Assembly: GCA_039182865.1 (NCBI GenBank)
Contig: JBCDBX010000001.1
Location: 36,179-100,178 of the forward strand
Length of the DNA: 64,000 bases
Direction of reading: 5' to 3'
From: UBA1858 sp039182865
Lineage (GTDB): Bacteria > Pseudomonadota > Gammaproteobacteria > UBA4575
A model generated the notes under the pieces. That model was not told the DNA's origin, searched no databases, and saw only the letters and a list, made by a program, of their open reading frames with translations. The stretch's first letter is position 1. Each line of letters opens with the position of its first letter. Below, in pieces: positions 36,200 through 45,447 of this stretch. A program made the translations under genes and the position numbers.

Positions 36200-37327
36200 G
36201 TGAACAATACAATAGAACTTAGCCAACAATTGATACAAAAACCTTCGGTCACACCAAATGACGAAGGTTGCCTCCAGCTTATTGCTAATCGTTTAATGAA
36301 AAGTGGATTTGATTGCGAAGAGCTAGTATTCGAAGATGTATCTAATGCTTGGATACGCAAAGGCACAGAAGCACCTTTGTTTGTATTTGCAGGACATACC
36401 GATGTTGTTCCAACAGGACCAGAGGACAAGTGGACTCATCCACCATTTGATGCAGTAATAGATAATGGTGAGTTACATGGCCGCGGCTCTGCCGACATGA
36501 AAACTGGAATTGCAGCCATGGTGGTTGCTTGTGAAGAGTTTGTTAATGAACATCCTGATCATAAAGGCTCAATTGCTTTTTTATTAACAAGCGATGAGGA
36601 AGGTCCTGCCATTAATGGCACTGTAAAAGTCGTGGAGCATTTGCAAACACAAGATGTGAAGATCAATTACTGCTTGGTAGGCGAGCCTTCGAGCACAAAT
36701 CATGTCGGCGATGTCATTAAAAATGGTCGACGTGGCTCAATTGGCGGATACCTAACAGTGACTGGAAAACAAGGCCATGTAGCTTACCCACATCTTGCGG
36801 ATAACCCTATTCATCAACTGTCAGACATACTTACTAAGTTAACGTCAATTGAATGGGATCAAGGTAATGAATATTTTCCGGCAACGACATTTCAGGTGTC
36901 TAATGTGCAAGCTGGCACCGGAGCGGATAATGTCATACCTGCGTCTGCACATGCGTGGTTTAATTTACGTTTCTCGACTGAAATTACGGCCGATGGAATC
37001 AAACAACGTATACAAGAAATACTTGCAGAGAATAACGTTAACTATGATATTGAATGGCGCCTATCAGGCAACCCCTTTTTAACACCAAAAGGCAAACTAG
37101 TGGAAGCCTGCCAAAGAGCTATCTCTAGTGTGACTGGGAGAACAACCGAATTATCAACAGGTGGTGGCACTTCTGATGGTCGTTTTATCGCACCCACTGG
37201 TGCAGAGGTAGTAGAACTTGGCGTAGTAAATGCCACGATACATCAAATAGATGAACACACAAATCTCGATGAGCTTTCAAAACTGAAAGATATTTATAAA
37301 GAAGTCCTTAATGCATTACTAATTTAG
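36200..37327 (+). CDS. dapE: Succinyl-diaminopimelate desuccinylase
   Basis: A 375-residue M20 metallopeptidase-fold enzyme starting with GTG. Metal ligands and catalytic residues are visible in FAGHTDVVPTGPE (His66), GSADMKTG (Asp99) and TSDEEGP (Glu133/134), with the dimerisation domain in the middle and a late His-containing segment (ATIHQIDEHTN). It releases succinate from N-succinyl-L,L-diaminopimelate, giving the precursor of meso-DAP. It ends the map-glnD-dap run; the 287 nt after it hold the regulatory region of the TonB receptor. Confidence 0.96.
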   Translation: MNNTIELSQQLIQKPSVTPNDEGCLQLIANRLMKSGFDCEELVFEDVSNAWIRKGTEAPLFVFAGHTDVVPTGPEDKWTHPPFDAVIDNGELHGRGSADMKTGIAAMVVACEEFVNEHPDHKGSIAFLLTSDEEGPAINGTVKVVEHLQTQDVKINYCLVGEPSSTNHVGDVIKNGRRGSIGGYLTVTGKQGHVAYPHLADNPIHQLSDILTKLTSIEWDQGNEYFPATTFQVSNVQAGTGADNVIPASAHAWFNLRFSTEITADGIKQRIQEILAENNVNYDIEWRLSGNPFLTPKGKLVEACQRAISSVTGRTTELSTGGGTSDGRFIAPTGAEVVELGVVNATIHQIDEHTNLDELSKLKDIYKEVLNALLI

Positions 37328-37563
37328 GGCTAACCACCAATGCACTGGCAAGTTACTAATTTTCGTTAATCATTTCTCTAAACGAACTTTCTTTATAGAG
37401 ACAAGTCTCAAAACTATATGGAAGACCAAAAACATGGATGTTTTAAAACACTGTATTTTTTGTGGATAAAGTACTTTGAATATTTTGTACATTACCGCTG
37501 CTTTGTCTCATTAAAACAATACAAATTAAACAGGGAATATTGAATACACCTGATTGCTAATAC

Positions 37564-37584
37564 CAATGCTACGTTATAGCATTG
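37564..37584 (+). promoter_or_regulatory. Zur-box-like operator upstream of the TonB receptor
   Basis: A perfect 8-bp inverted repeat, CAATGCTA-N5-TAGCATTG, centred 41 nt upstream of the chosen start codon. Its inner 19 bases, AATGCTACGTTATAGCATT, match 14 of 19 positions of the gammaproteobacterial Zur pattern AATGTTATAATATAACATT as I recall it, including both AATG/CATT ends. A -10-like CATAAT follows at 37590-37595, so a bound repressor would block transcription. Apart from this, the region 37328-37563 shows nothing I can name. Confidence 0.6.
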
Positions 37585-37614
37585 CGTAGCATAATAATCT
37601 GGGATGTTGTTCGG

Positions 37615-39597
37615 ATGTTCTATAGTAACAAGATAACGCAAGCACTATTTTCTCTAATATTTTTATTCCATACCGCTTATGCAGACGAGATATCTGTAAT
37701 CACAGTAGAATCCACTATTTTTGATAACCAATCGGTGAATGAGTTAGCTCAATCCGCTGAAGTATTAAGTGGTGATGAGTTAGAACGTAAAAAAGTAAGT
37801 AATATTGGTGAAACAGTCAAAAATGAACTAGGTGTTTCCTCGACTTACTTTGCACCGGGAGCAAGTCGTCCAATCATTCGAGGGCTTGGCAGCAACCGAG
37901 TACGCGTACTCGAGAATGGGATTGACTCCTTAGACGTATCAAGCGTGAGTGAAGATCACGCGGTAACTATCGACCCTTATTTCGCAACACAGATAGAAAT
38001 TCTTCGTGGCCCTGCAACTTTACAATATGGCCCCGGCGCTATTGGGGGGATCGTCAACATTATAAACAATCGAATACCTCAATCACTTCCGGACAAGCCT
38101 TTTAATATTAATGCGGGAGGTACTTACTCGACCGTTTCTGATGGTAAGACCGGTGCGATTGAAATGACCGGCGCTGTCGATTCATTTGCCTGGCATGTCG
38201 ATGGTTTAAAACGAGATACCAATGACTATGATATTCCAGGTTTTGCTAATGAAGATGACAGACAAAACCGCGATAAATTAAAGAACAGTGACGTCGAAGT
38301 TGATAACTACAGCTTTGGTGCTTCTCATGTTGGCGATCAAAGTCTGGCCGGCATTGCCTACACTCGATTTGATACAAATTATGGGGTACCTGGCGCGCTG
38401 GAAGGAGATATTCGAATTGATGTTAGACAATATCGCTACGATTCACATTTCGAAATCTTTGAACCATTCTCGAATATAGAATCCATAACACTACGAAGCA
38501 CTTACAACAACTACCGCCATTTTGAAATAGAAGAAGATGGTGAAGTTGCTACAACTTTCAGAAATAAAGAACTAGAGAGCCGACTCGAAGTTCTGCACGA
38601 CGTGAATACACACTGGACAAATGCCTACGGTCTGCAATACAACGACAGAGAATTTTCTGCGACAGGTGAAGAAGCCTTTGTTGAGCCAGTTGATGAGAAC
38701 CGTTATGGTATCTTTGCAATTTCCAATGTCACCAAAGCCGACTGGCTGCTAGAAGGGGGCGCTCGTTATGACCGTACCGAATATGATCCCGATACGCTCA
38801 GAGATCGCAATTTCGACCTCTATGCATTATCTCTAGGCGTCACCAAACTGATTGCCAATGATTTATCAATTAGTGTGTATGCTGCACATTCGGAACGCGC
38901 TCCACAGGAAGTTGCTCTTTATGCCGATGGCGCGCATTTAGCTACTGTGACTTTTGAAGTCGGCGATGATGATTTAAATAAAGAAAAATCTAATAATATT
39001 GAGCTTAGCCTTAAACAGGAAAAAGATGCTTACTCATGGGCACTAAATACTTATTACAACTTGATAGACGATTATGTTTACTTGGATATTACTGGTCGTA
39101 GTGATGAAGACGGCATGCTTGATCCAAATGGTGAGTTTTTATTTGGGACATGGTCGAATGAAGATGCTGAGTTTTATGGCGTGGAAGCTGAGTTTGTAGC
39201 GCCACTAGCTACAACTGATAGCCTGGCTCTTGATGGAAGAGTATTTGGAGATTATATACGTGCAAAATTTCGTGATGGTGGAGACGTACCACGTATTCCT
39301 CCCGCTCGAGTTGGCTTAGGACTCGATGCAACCTACGGTATGTGGGAAGGTGGTGCCGATATAATTTACTTCACCGATCAAAAGAAAACAGATGATTTCG
39401 AAACTGATACCGACGGTTATACTATGCTGAATGCTGGACTCACTCGAAATATTGATCTAGGCGAATCAACTTTAAAACTACTCGTGACAGCAGAAAATTT
39501 ATTAGATGAAGAGGCTCGTCAAAGTACATCATTTCAAAAAGATCGAGTCCCACTTCCAGGAAGAAATTTTAATCTAGGTCTTACTTTAGAGTACTAA
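37615..39597 (+). CDS. TonB-dependent outer membrane receptor, ZnuD-like
   Basis: A 660-residue receptor from the ATG at 37615 (a TTG at 37582 lies inside the operator-like palindrome and is rejected). The signal peptide is residues 1-23 (cleavage after AYA). The plug domain contains RPIIRGLGSNRVRVLENG and IEILRGPATLQYGPGAIGGIVN. A 22-strand barrel ends in NLGLTLEY with a C-terminal aromatic residue. The patterns DHAVTIDPYFATQIEILRGPATL, HVDGLKRDTNDYDIPG and IAYTRFDTNYGVPG follow Neisseria ZnuD segment by segment, but the His-rich loop of ZnuD is absent. Zinc, or a zinc complex, is the likely ligand given the Zur-like operator; other metals remain possible. Confidence 0.85.
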   Translation: MFYSNKITQALFSLIFLFHTAYADEISVITVESTIFDNQSVNELAQSAEVLSGDELERKKVSNIGETVKNELGVSSTYFAPGASRPIIRGLGSNRVRVLENGIDSLDVSSVSEDHAVTIDPYFATQIEILRGPATLQYGPGAIGGIVNIINNRIPQSLPDKPFNINAGGTYSTVSDGKTGAIEMTGAVDSFAWHVDGLKRDTNDYDIPGFANEDDRQNRDKLKNSDVEVDNYSFGASHVGDQSLAGIAYTRFDTNYGVPGALEGDIRIDVRQYRYDSHFEIFEPFSNIESITLRSTYNNYRHFEIEEDGEVATTFRNKELESRLEVLHDVNTHWTNAYGLQYNDREFSATGEEAFVEPVDENRYGIFAISNVTKADWLLEGGARYDRTEYDPDTLRDRNFDLYALSLGVTKLIANDLSISVYAAHSERAPQEVALYADGAHLATVTFEVGDDDLNKEKSNNIELSLKQEKDAYSWALNTYYNLIDDYVYLDITGRSDEDGMLDPNGEFLFGTWSNEDAEFYGVEAEFVAPLATTDSLALDGRVFGDYIRAKFRDGGDVPRIPPARVGLGLDATYGMWEGGADIIYFTDQKKTDDFETDTDGYTMLNAGLTRNIDLGESTLKLLVTAENLLDEEARQSTSFQKDRVPLPGRNFNLGLTLEY

Positions 39598-39604
39598 TCG
39601 AGAC

Positions 39605-40381
39605 TTAAACTTGTTCCCATACATTTAAAAATTCAAGTAAATGCTGCTTTTCAGATTCTCTCAGCATTTTTTTGACGCGTTCTATCTTTGTCGCAAGTAA
39701 TACAGGCCCGCAATGCCCTCGTATTAATTCAAAATGCAGATAGACTAGATAAGTATTAAGGACATCAGTCTCACAGTAGTTGCGAATCTCTTCAATTGCA
39801 CCGTGCTGATATTTATCCCAAACATCAGCACCGCTCATACCAAACTTACCTGGATAGCCCAGCATAGTCGCTATTTCATCTAGCTTGGCACCCGCTCTAG
39901 GTTGATAATTTCCAAGTACATCCATTAAATCAGTGTGACGCCAATGAAAGCGACTTATGTAGTTGTTATAACGAAATGATGAATCATCACCCCCGAGCTC
40001 CCAATAACGAGGTGCCTCCACTCCATGCAATAACGAACGATAGTTCAGCACAGGCAAATCAAATCCGGCGCCATTCCAACTAACTAAAGTCGGTGTATGC
40101 TGCTCTAATCCCTGAAAAAAACGCTGAATAATCTCTTTTTCACTAGCATCCTCACCACCTAATGACCAGACTTTCAACTGATCGCCTTTTTCAAAAACAG
40201 TGGAAATCGCGACAATCTTTTGTAAATGCAATGGCATAAATTCAGATCCTGATTTCTGAAATTGTAGATGTTGCATTGCTTTTACAACATCCTTATCGGA
40301 AAGATCATCACTTAGCTTATGAATTTTTCGTCCTGACTCAGCGTCAGGAATAGATTCAATATCAAATACAAGTATACTCAT
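39605..40381 (-). CDS. PolB-like 3'-5' exonuclease
   Basis: A 258-residue DnaQ-fold nuclease related to the proofreading domain of family B polymerases, without a polymerase domain. Exo I is FDIES (Asp7, Glu9), Exo II is SWNGAGFDLPVL (Asp108) and Exo III is YCETD (Tyr202, Asp206), so all catalytic residues are present. Homologues are free-standing single-domain proteins in many proteobacteria and their substrate is not established; a role in DNA repair is only an inference. It is convergent with the TonB receptor gene and divergent from mnmC. Confidence 0.85.
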   Translation of the reverse strand: MSILVFDIESIPDAESGRKIHKLSDDLSDKDVVKAMQHLQFQKSGSEFMPLHLQKIVAISTVFEKGDQLKVWSLGGEDASEKEIIQRFFQGLEQHTPTLVSWNGAGFDLPVLNYRSLLHGVEAPRYWELGGDDSSFRYNNYISRFHWRHTDLMDVLGNYQPRAGAKLDEIATMLGYPGKFGMSGADVWDKYQHGAIEEIRNYCETDVLNTYLVYLHFELIRGHCGPVLLATKIERVKKMLRESEKQHLLEFLNVWEQV

Positions 40382-40413
40382 TGCTTATTTTTCTATTTAT
40401 CATTTAAGTCCTA

Positions 40414-42387
40414 ATGCTAACAATAAAACCGGCGCAACTAAACTTCGATTCTCAAGGACTTCCATTTTCTAAGCAATATAATGATTATTACTTCTCACAA
40501 GCTGGGCCTGTTGAAGAAAGTCAGTTTGTATTTATACAAGGCAATCGCTTAGAAGAGCGTTGGAAAGATAATAACTTCACTATAGCTGAACTGGGCTTTG
40601 GCTTCGGTATAAATTTTACTTCCGTAGGTAATGCTTGGATTAAAACTGATAACAAAAATAATCGACTTGATTACATCAGCATCGAAAAACATCCAATTAA
40701 AAAATCTGACCTTATTCAGCTCTATAAATATTTAAATATCAATACAGAAATTTCTTCTGAATTATTAAATCAGTATCCACTACCTTTAAAAGGATTCCAT
40801 CGTATAAATTTTGATGAGCAAAATATCTCTCTCACATTAATTTTTGACCATGCAATCAATGCCCTTAATGAATCGATATTCGAAGCTGACGCTTGGTTTC
40901 TAGATGGTTTTTCACCTAGCAAAAATCAAGATTTGTGGTCATTAGAAGTAGCACAAGAGATTTCTCGATTAAGTAGAATAAATACCACATTCGCAACCTA
41001 CAGTGCTGCTAGTTATGTGCGCGAGAACTTTACACAAGCAGGTTTCTCAGTTGAAAAGAAGCAGGGCTTTAACAAGAAACGTGAAATGTTAGTAGGCCTG
41101 TTGAAAGTCAAAGAAAATAAACATGAATTTCATTATAAAGACAAAAGCTGGTTTAATTCACCCGCATATACCGTAAAAAATAAACACGCCATTATTGTCG
41201 GTGGAGGTCTTGCGGGATTTAGCATTGCCTCTGCATTAGCCAGGAGAGGTTGGTATATCAAAATCATCGACAAAAATGATCATCCCGCATCAGAAGGTTC
41301 TGGTAATAAAAATGCTATCCTAATGCCTCGATTAAGCGTTGATTACGATCACCAATCACAACTTACACTTGAGGGCTTTTACTATTCTATAAATTTCCTA
41401 AACCACCTCAAAAGACATAATAAACATCTGACTTGGGAGCAATGTGGCGCAATCCAAATTCCACGCGACAAAACTCAGCAATTGCGTATGCAACAAATTA
41501 TTTCACAAGAAATTATCCCTGCCGATCTCATACATACTATAAACAAACAAGAAGCTAAGGAGATATCTGGTTGTGATATTTCTAATAGTGGATGGCATAT
41601 ACCTCAAGCCGGCTGGACTATTCCAAATCAAATATGCAATACACTGTATGAACTACATAAAGACCAAATTGAGTTTATTTCCAACACAGAAATAAACTCC
41701 ATATGTAAAGATAATAAGGGCTGGGCAACCCGCATGAATGACCAGCTTATTGCTAAAGCAGAAATTGTGGTTATAGCGAATGCAAATGCGTCCAGTTCTT
41801 TTGCTCAGACACATTGGTGTAAGACTTACCCCAAACGTGGTCAAGTTACCTACATTCTCAGCAATGAGAGCAATATTCATCCCAAGAAAATAATCTGCTC
41901 TGATGCGTACATAACTCCTATGATTGAAGATCAATATGTACTAGGTGCAACATTTATTACAGACGATGCGAATACAGATGTTCGAGAGCATGAGCATCAA
42001 GAAAACTTTGAAAAGATTAAAAAAACTGTTCCGACATTAGCATGGGAAAACATAAAAACAGTAGAAGGAAGAGCAGCTGTTCGTGCGGTAAGTTCTGATC
42101 GGTTGCCAATTGTAGGACCAGTGGCTGATGATAAACAGTTCTATAAACAATTTGAAAATGCAGCATTAGGAGGAACTAATCAGAGATACTCAAATCCCAG
42201 TTACCATTCTGGTTTATATGTCGCGACAGGATTTGGTTCTCGTGGACTAGCTTGGATTCCATTATGTAGCGATCTTCTGGCTTGTTTAATAAATAATGAA
42301 CCTAAACCCATAGGTTTATCTTTATCAAACGCGATCCATCCCAATCGATTACTTATGAAGAATTTAATCAAAAAAGCTAACGCTTAA
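40414..42387 (+). CDS. mnmC: Bifunctional tRNA mnm5s2U34 methyltransferase/FAD oxidoreductase MnmC
   Basis: A 657-residue two-domain protein. The N-terminal SAM methyltransferase part (about residues 1-240) has ELGFGFGINF and DAWFLDGFSPSKNQDLW. The C-terminal part starts with the dinucleotide-binding motif IIVGGGLAGFSIASALARRGW at about residue 260 and belongs to the DadA-like FAD oxidases. The enzyme removes the carboxymethyl group of cmnm5s2U34 and then methylates the product to mnm5s2U34 in tRNAs for Lys, Glu, Gln and others. The length matches E. coli MnmC (about 668). Its stop is nested with that of the convergent thioesterase gene. Confidence 0.95.
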   Translation: MLTIKPAQLNFDSQGLPFSKQYNDYYFSQAGPVEESQFVFIQGNRLEERWKDNNFTIAELGFGFGINFTSVGNAWIKTDNKNNRLDYISIEKHPIKKSDLIQLYKYLNINTEISSELLNQYPLPLKGFHRINFDEQNISLTLIFDHAINALNESIFEADAWFLDGFSPSKNQDLWSLEVAQEISRLSRINTTFATYSAASYVRENFTQAGFSVEKKQGFNKKREMLVGLLKVKENKHEFHYKDKSWFNSPAYTVKNKHAIIVGGGLAGFSIASALARRGWYIKIIDKNDHPASEGSGNKNAILMPRLSVDYDHQSQLTLEGFYYSINFLNHLKRHNKHLTWEQCGAIQIPRDKTQQLRMQQIISQEIIPADLIHTINKQEAKEISGCDISNSGWHIPQAGWTIPNQICNTLYELHKDQIEFISNTEINSICKDNKGWATRMNDQLIAKAEIVVIANANASSSFAQTHWCKTYPKRGQVTYILSNESNIHPKKIICSDAYITPMIEDQYVLGATFITDDANTDVREHEHQENFEKIKKTVPTLAWENIKTVEGRAAVRAVSSDRLPIVGPVADDKQFYKQFENAALGGTNQRYSNPSYHSGLYVATGFGSRGLAWIPLCSDLLACLINNEPKPIGLSLSNAIHPNRLLMKNLIKKANA

Positions 42388-42737
42388 TAGATAATTTTCA
42401 CTTTATTTCCATTTTCATCAACATTGACAAACGTAATATCTGTTTCAAATAGAACTGTATCTTTCATTTTATCTATCGCTGAAAAAACTTTGACATTGTA
42501 GGTAACAGATGAATTTCCAGAACCGATATTGTTGACTGAAAAAACCAATACAGCACCCAATTGTATTCTATGACGAAATTCGACATCCTTTAAGGCAACA
42601 GTTACAAAACGACAGTCAGGGTATTCTATACTTGCAGTGATGTAGCCAATCTCGTCAATCCACTTTAGCAGGTTGCCTCCATATAAAGTACCATAGTGGT
42701 TTAAGTGTTCAGATATGACATATTTATAATGATCCAT
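42384..42737 (-). CDS. Hotdog-fold acyl-CoA thioesterase
   Basis: A short, 117-residue protein with the hotdog thioesterase signature NHYGTLYGGNLLKWIDE near residues 13-29, where the Gly-Gly and Asp positions are typical of the YciA/BFIT-type acyl-CoA hydrolases, and a central strand pattern FVTVALKDVEFRHRIQLGAVLVF. It lacks a C-terminal helix usually seen in YciA (about 130 residues). The substrate chain length cannot be read from the sequence. It lies 11 nt after cysM, so it is probably the last gene of that transcript. Confidence 0.8.
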   Translation of the reverse strand: MDHYKYVISEHLNHYGTLYGGNLLKWIDEIGYITASIEYPDCRFVTVALKDVEFRHRIQLGAVLVFSVNNIGSGNSSVTYNVKVFSAIDKMKDTVLFETDITFVNVDENGNKVKIIY

Positions 42738-42748
42738 TACATATATTC

Positions 42749-43639
42749 TTACGCATCAAACAAACCAGTTGAAATATAGCGATCACCACGATCACAAATG
42801 ATCGAGACAATAGTGGCGTTCTCTACTTGTTCTGAGAGATTTAATGCGCACTGCAAAGTACCTCCCGATGATACGCCACAAAAAACACCCTCTTCTTTAC
42901 CCAGTCGCACAGCCATCTCATTCGCTTTATCACGAGATACATACATAATCTTATCAACCTTAGAAATATCAAAAATCGCTGGCTCATAAGCTTTTTCCCA
43001 CTTTCTAATTCCAGGAATTTGTGACCCTTCTTCAGGATATACGCCAACTATTTGGATATTGGAATTTTGTTCCTTAAGGTACTTTGAAGTCCCCATAATG
43101 GTTCCAGTTGTTCCCATTGAACTGACAAAGTGAGTTACTTCACCGTTGGTATCATTCCAAATTTCAGGGCCTGTGGAAATATAATGAGCATGAGGATTAT
43201 CTGGATTTGCAAATTGATCCAATACTTTTCCTTGACCTTCGGCTTGCATCTTGAGTGCGAGATCACGCGCCCCCTCCATACCTTGTTGTTCGCTGACTAG
43301 TACTAATTCAGCACCGAAGGCAGCCATAGCGGCTCGACGTTCCATTGTCATATTATCTGGCATTATCAATACCATTCGATAACCTTGCACAGCCGCTGCC
43401 ATAGCTAATGCTATTCCAGTGTTGCCACTTGTGGCTTCAATTAAAGTATCTCCGGGTTTTATTTCACCACGAGCTTGTGCAGCTTTGATCATATTAAGAG
43501 CCGGGCGGTCTTTTACAGAACCTGCCGGATTATTACCTTCAAGTTTTAGTAAAATAGTATTGTTGGGATTTGAGTTTAGATACTGCAATCGAACCAGAGG
43601 AGTATTACCAACAAAATCGGCAAGTGTTTTATATTCCAT
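42749..43639 (-). CDS. cysM: Cysteine synthase B (O-acetylserine sulfhydrylase)
   Basis: A 296-residue beta-family PLP enzyme. The PLP lysine is Lys43 in NNPAGSVKDRPALNM, the phosphate-binding/substrate loop is EATSGNTGIALAMAAA, and SSMGTTGTIMGTSKYLK is the Gly-rich cofactor cup. The short length and the VKDRPA form fit CysM rather than CysK; CysM can also use thiosulfate. It makes cysteine from O-acetylserine. It lies 5 nt after acpS on the same strand. Confidence 0.94.
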   Translation of the reverse strand: MEYKTLADFVGNTPLVRLQYLNSNPNNTILLKLEGNNPAGSVKDRPALNMIKAAQARGEIKPGDTLIEATSGNTGIALAMAAAVQGYRMVLIMPDNMTMERRAAMAAFGAELVLVSEQQGMEGARDLALKMQAEGQGKVLDQFANPDNPHAHYISTGPEIWNDTNGEVTHFVSSMGTTGTIMGTSKYLKEQNSNIQIVGVYPEEGSQIPGIRKWEKAYEPAIFDISKVDKIMYVSRDKANEMAVRLGKEEGVFCGVSSGGTLQCALNLSEQVENATIVSIICDRGDRYISTGLFDA

Positions 43640-43644
43640 AATTT

Positions 43645-44025
43645 TTAATCTACAAATAACATTACATGCGCAACTGCATATGCTTTTTCATCTGCAATTG
43701 TTAATAATGCATGTTTATCTTGTAATTTTAGACGTGCTTTACATTCCTCAGTAAATACTAGCAAAGGTTTACCAAACTCGTCATGATCAACATACATATC
43801 TTTAAATGCAAGCATTTTGCCTATGCCTGTTCCAAGTGCTTTTGCAGTGGCCTCTTTAACTGCAAATCGTTTAGCTATGAAGGCAGTTTTATTATTCCAT
43901 TCAGCAAGTTCTTCTAGCTCATTGGGATGCAATACTTTCTCTGCAAAACGATTACCATTTTTATCAATAATCTCTTGCAAGCGTTGTATTTCTACTATAT
44001 CAATTCCTGATCCAATTGGCGTCAT
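43645..44025 (-). CDS. acpS: Holo-[acyl-carrier-protein] synthase
   Basis: A 126-residue phosphopantetheinyl transferase. The Mg-binding Asp is in GSGIDIVEIQRL near residue 9, and the catalytic Glu/Lys motif is AKRFAVKEATAKALGTGIG (residues 52-70). It transfers 4'-phosphopantetheine from CoA to acyl carrier protein. The ATG overlaps the pdxJ stop by 4 nt, reproducing the recO-pdxJ-acpS order of E. coli. Confidence 0.96.
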   Translation of the reverse strand: MTPIGSGIDIVEIQRLQEIIDKNGNRFAEKVLHPNELEELAEWNNKTAFIAKRFAVKEATAKALGTGIGKMLAFKDMYVDHDEFGKPLLVFTEECKARLKLQDKHALLTIADEKAYAVAHVMLFVD

Positions 44026-44756
44026 AATGCCTCACCATTCATTGCATGCCGCATATTTTGTATTGCTTTTGCAAGTCCGACAAATAAAGCATCAGAAATA
44101 ATAGAGTGACCGATATTCAATTCATTCATTCCTTCAATATCTGCGACTGGCTTAACATTACCCAAGTGCAGACCGTGGCCCGCATTTACAATGAGTCCCT
44201 GATTCTGGGCATGCGCACTTGCTACTTTAATTCTCTCAAATTCATGCTGTTGTTGTTGATTATGCGCATCTGCATAATGACCAGTGTGTAGCTCCACAAT
44301 AGGGGCTCCAATCTCAGAGACCATATCAATTACCAAAGGGTTGGGTTCGATGAATAAAGATACTTGTATATCTGATTCTTTCAAAGAAAGAACAATATCC
44401 TGGATTCTGTCTCTATGAGCAATGACATCTAAACCACCTTCAGTTGTAAGCTCTTCTCGACGCTCAGGAACAATGCAACAGTAGTCCGGTTTTACATCAA
44501 TAGCGATATTTCGCATTTCACTCGTCGCCGCCATCTCGAGATTCATGCTACTTTTGATTATTTTACGTGAAGTATAAACATCTTTATCTTGAATATGACG
44601 ACGATCTTCACGCAAATGCATAGTAATACCATCAGCACCTACAGCTTCAGAAATTCTTATTGCTTCTGTTAAATCTGGATATGGTGTGTTTCGTACTTGT
44701 CTTAATGTTGTGACATGATCTAGGTTTACGCCTAAACGGGTTTTCTTATTTTCCAA
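44022..44756 (-). CDS. pdxJ: Pyridoxine 5'-phosphate synthase
   Basis: A 244-residue TIM-barrel enzyme with LGVNLDHVTTLRQVRNTPYP at the N-terminus, GADGITMHLREDRRHIQD, and NAGHGLHLGNVKPVA near the end. It condenses 1-deoxyxylulose 5-phosphate and 3-amino-2-oxopropyl phosphate into pyridoxine 5'-phosphate, the deoxyxylulose-dependent vitamin B6 route. Its cofactor product serves several PLP enzymes in this window (GnnB, DapC, CysM). recO ends directly before it. Confidence 0.97.
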   Translation of the reverse strand: MENKKTRLGVNLDHVTTLRQVRNTPYPDLTEAIRISEAVGADGITMHLREDRRHIQDKDVYTSRKIIKSSMNLEMAATSEMRNIAIDVKPDYCCIVPERREELTTEGGLDVIAHRDRIQDIVLSLKESDIQVSLFIEPNPLVIDMVSEIGAPIVELHTGHYADAHNQQQQHEFERIKVASAHAQNQGLIVNAGHGLHLGNVKPVADIEGMNELNIGHSIISDALFVGLAKAIQNMRHAMNGEAL

Positions 44757-45443
44757 TCAACTCACCCTCAATAACTGCCTTGCCATAATTGGCTTTCCTT
44801 GCAAATGATATTTGATTAAACCTCGAAGAAATATTTTTGCTTGAGGCAAAATTTCGGCATGAAAATCATATTCATCCAAGCAGCGTAACACTTTTCCTGA
44901 AACAACATCCCATCCAGTAAGTGTTGTTACACAGTGCGTTGGCCCAAGATCCGGCTCATATCGATAATGCTTGTGATCCTCTATTTCCAAATCATTATTA
45001 TGATCGAATTTAAGCTGCAAAGGATGACCACTAATTGAAAGTATTTGTAATTCAAATTTTCGTAAAATTTCCTCTCGACAGGGAAATTCTGTTATCAGTT
45101 TTAAAGTTTCTTCGTATAAATTAAAGAGTTCTGGTTCCGGGCTCATCTTTGGAATTAGCGCAAGAATTAACTCATGCAAATAAAAGCATTGTACATGCGC
45201 ACGAAAATCTCGAGTATAAGTAGATTTGTCTAGTTCAAATTTATTCAATGAAACCAGTTCTCCTCTACCTGACCATGTCATGTACATTTTCATAAAGGGC
45301 TGTAGTTGAGCACTTTTTTTCCTTGCCCCTCTACAAACCATATGCATTAAACCATGGTGTTCAGTTAACGCATAGACCAAGAGACTCGTTTCTCGATAAG
45401 GACGAGTGTGAAGAATATAAGAAGGTTCTAGTTCTATTCGCAT
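44757..45443 (-). CDS. recO: DNA repair protein RecO
   Basis: A 228-residue protein with the RecO N-terminal OB-fold (YILHTRPYRETSLLVYALTEHHGL, GARKKSAQLQPF) and the helical C-terminal domain. The zinc-binding cysteines of some RecO proteins are absent, as in E. coli. RecO, with RecR, helps load RecA on SSB-coated single-stranded DNA in the RecF pathway. Its place between era and pdxJ, with 4 nt or less on either side, is diagnostic. Confidence 0.94.
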   Translation of the reverse strand: MRIELEPSYILHTRPYRETSLLVYALTEHHGLMHMVCRGARKKSAQLQPFMKMYMTWSGRGELVSLNKFELDKSTYTRDFRAHVQCFYLHELILALIPKMSPEPELFNLYEETLKLITEFPCREEILRKFELQILSISGHPLQLKFDHNNDLEIEDHKHYRYEPDLGPTHCVTTLTGWDVVSGKVLRCLDEYDFHAEILPQAKIFLRGLIKYHLQGKPIMARQLLRVS

Positions 45444-45447
45444 AAAT

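Noticed and set aside
37582..37614. TTG at 37582 as start of the TonB receptor
   Set aside because: It lies inside the operator-like palindrome and would add an 11-residue leader before an ordinary signal peptide at ATG 37615.
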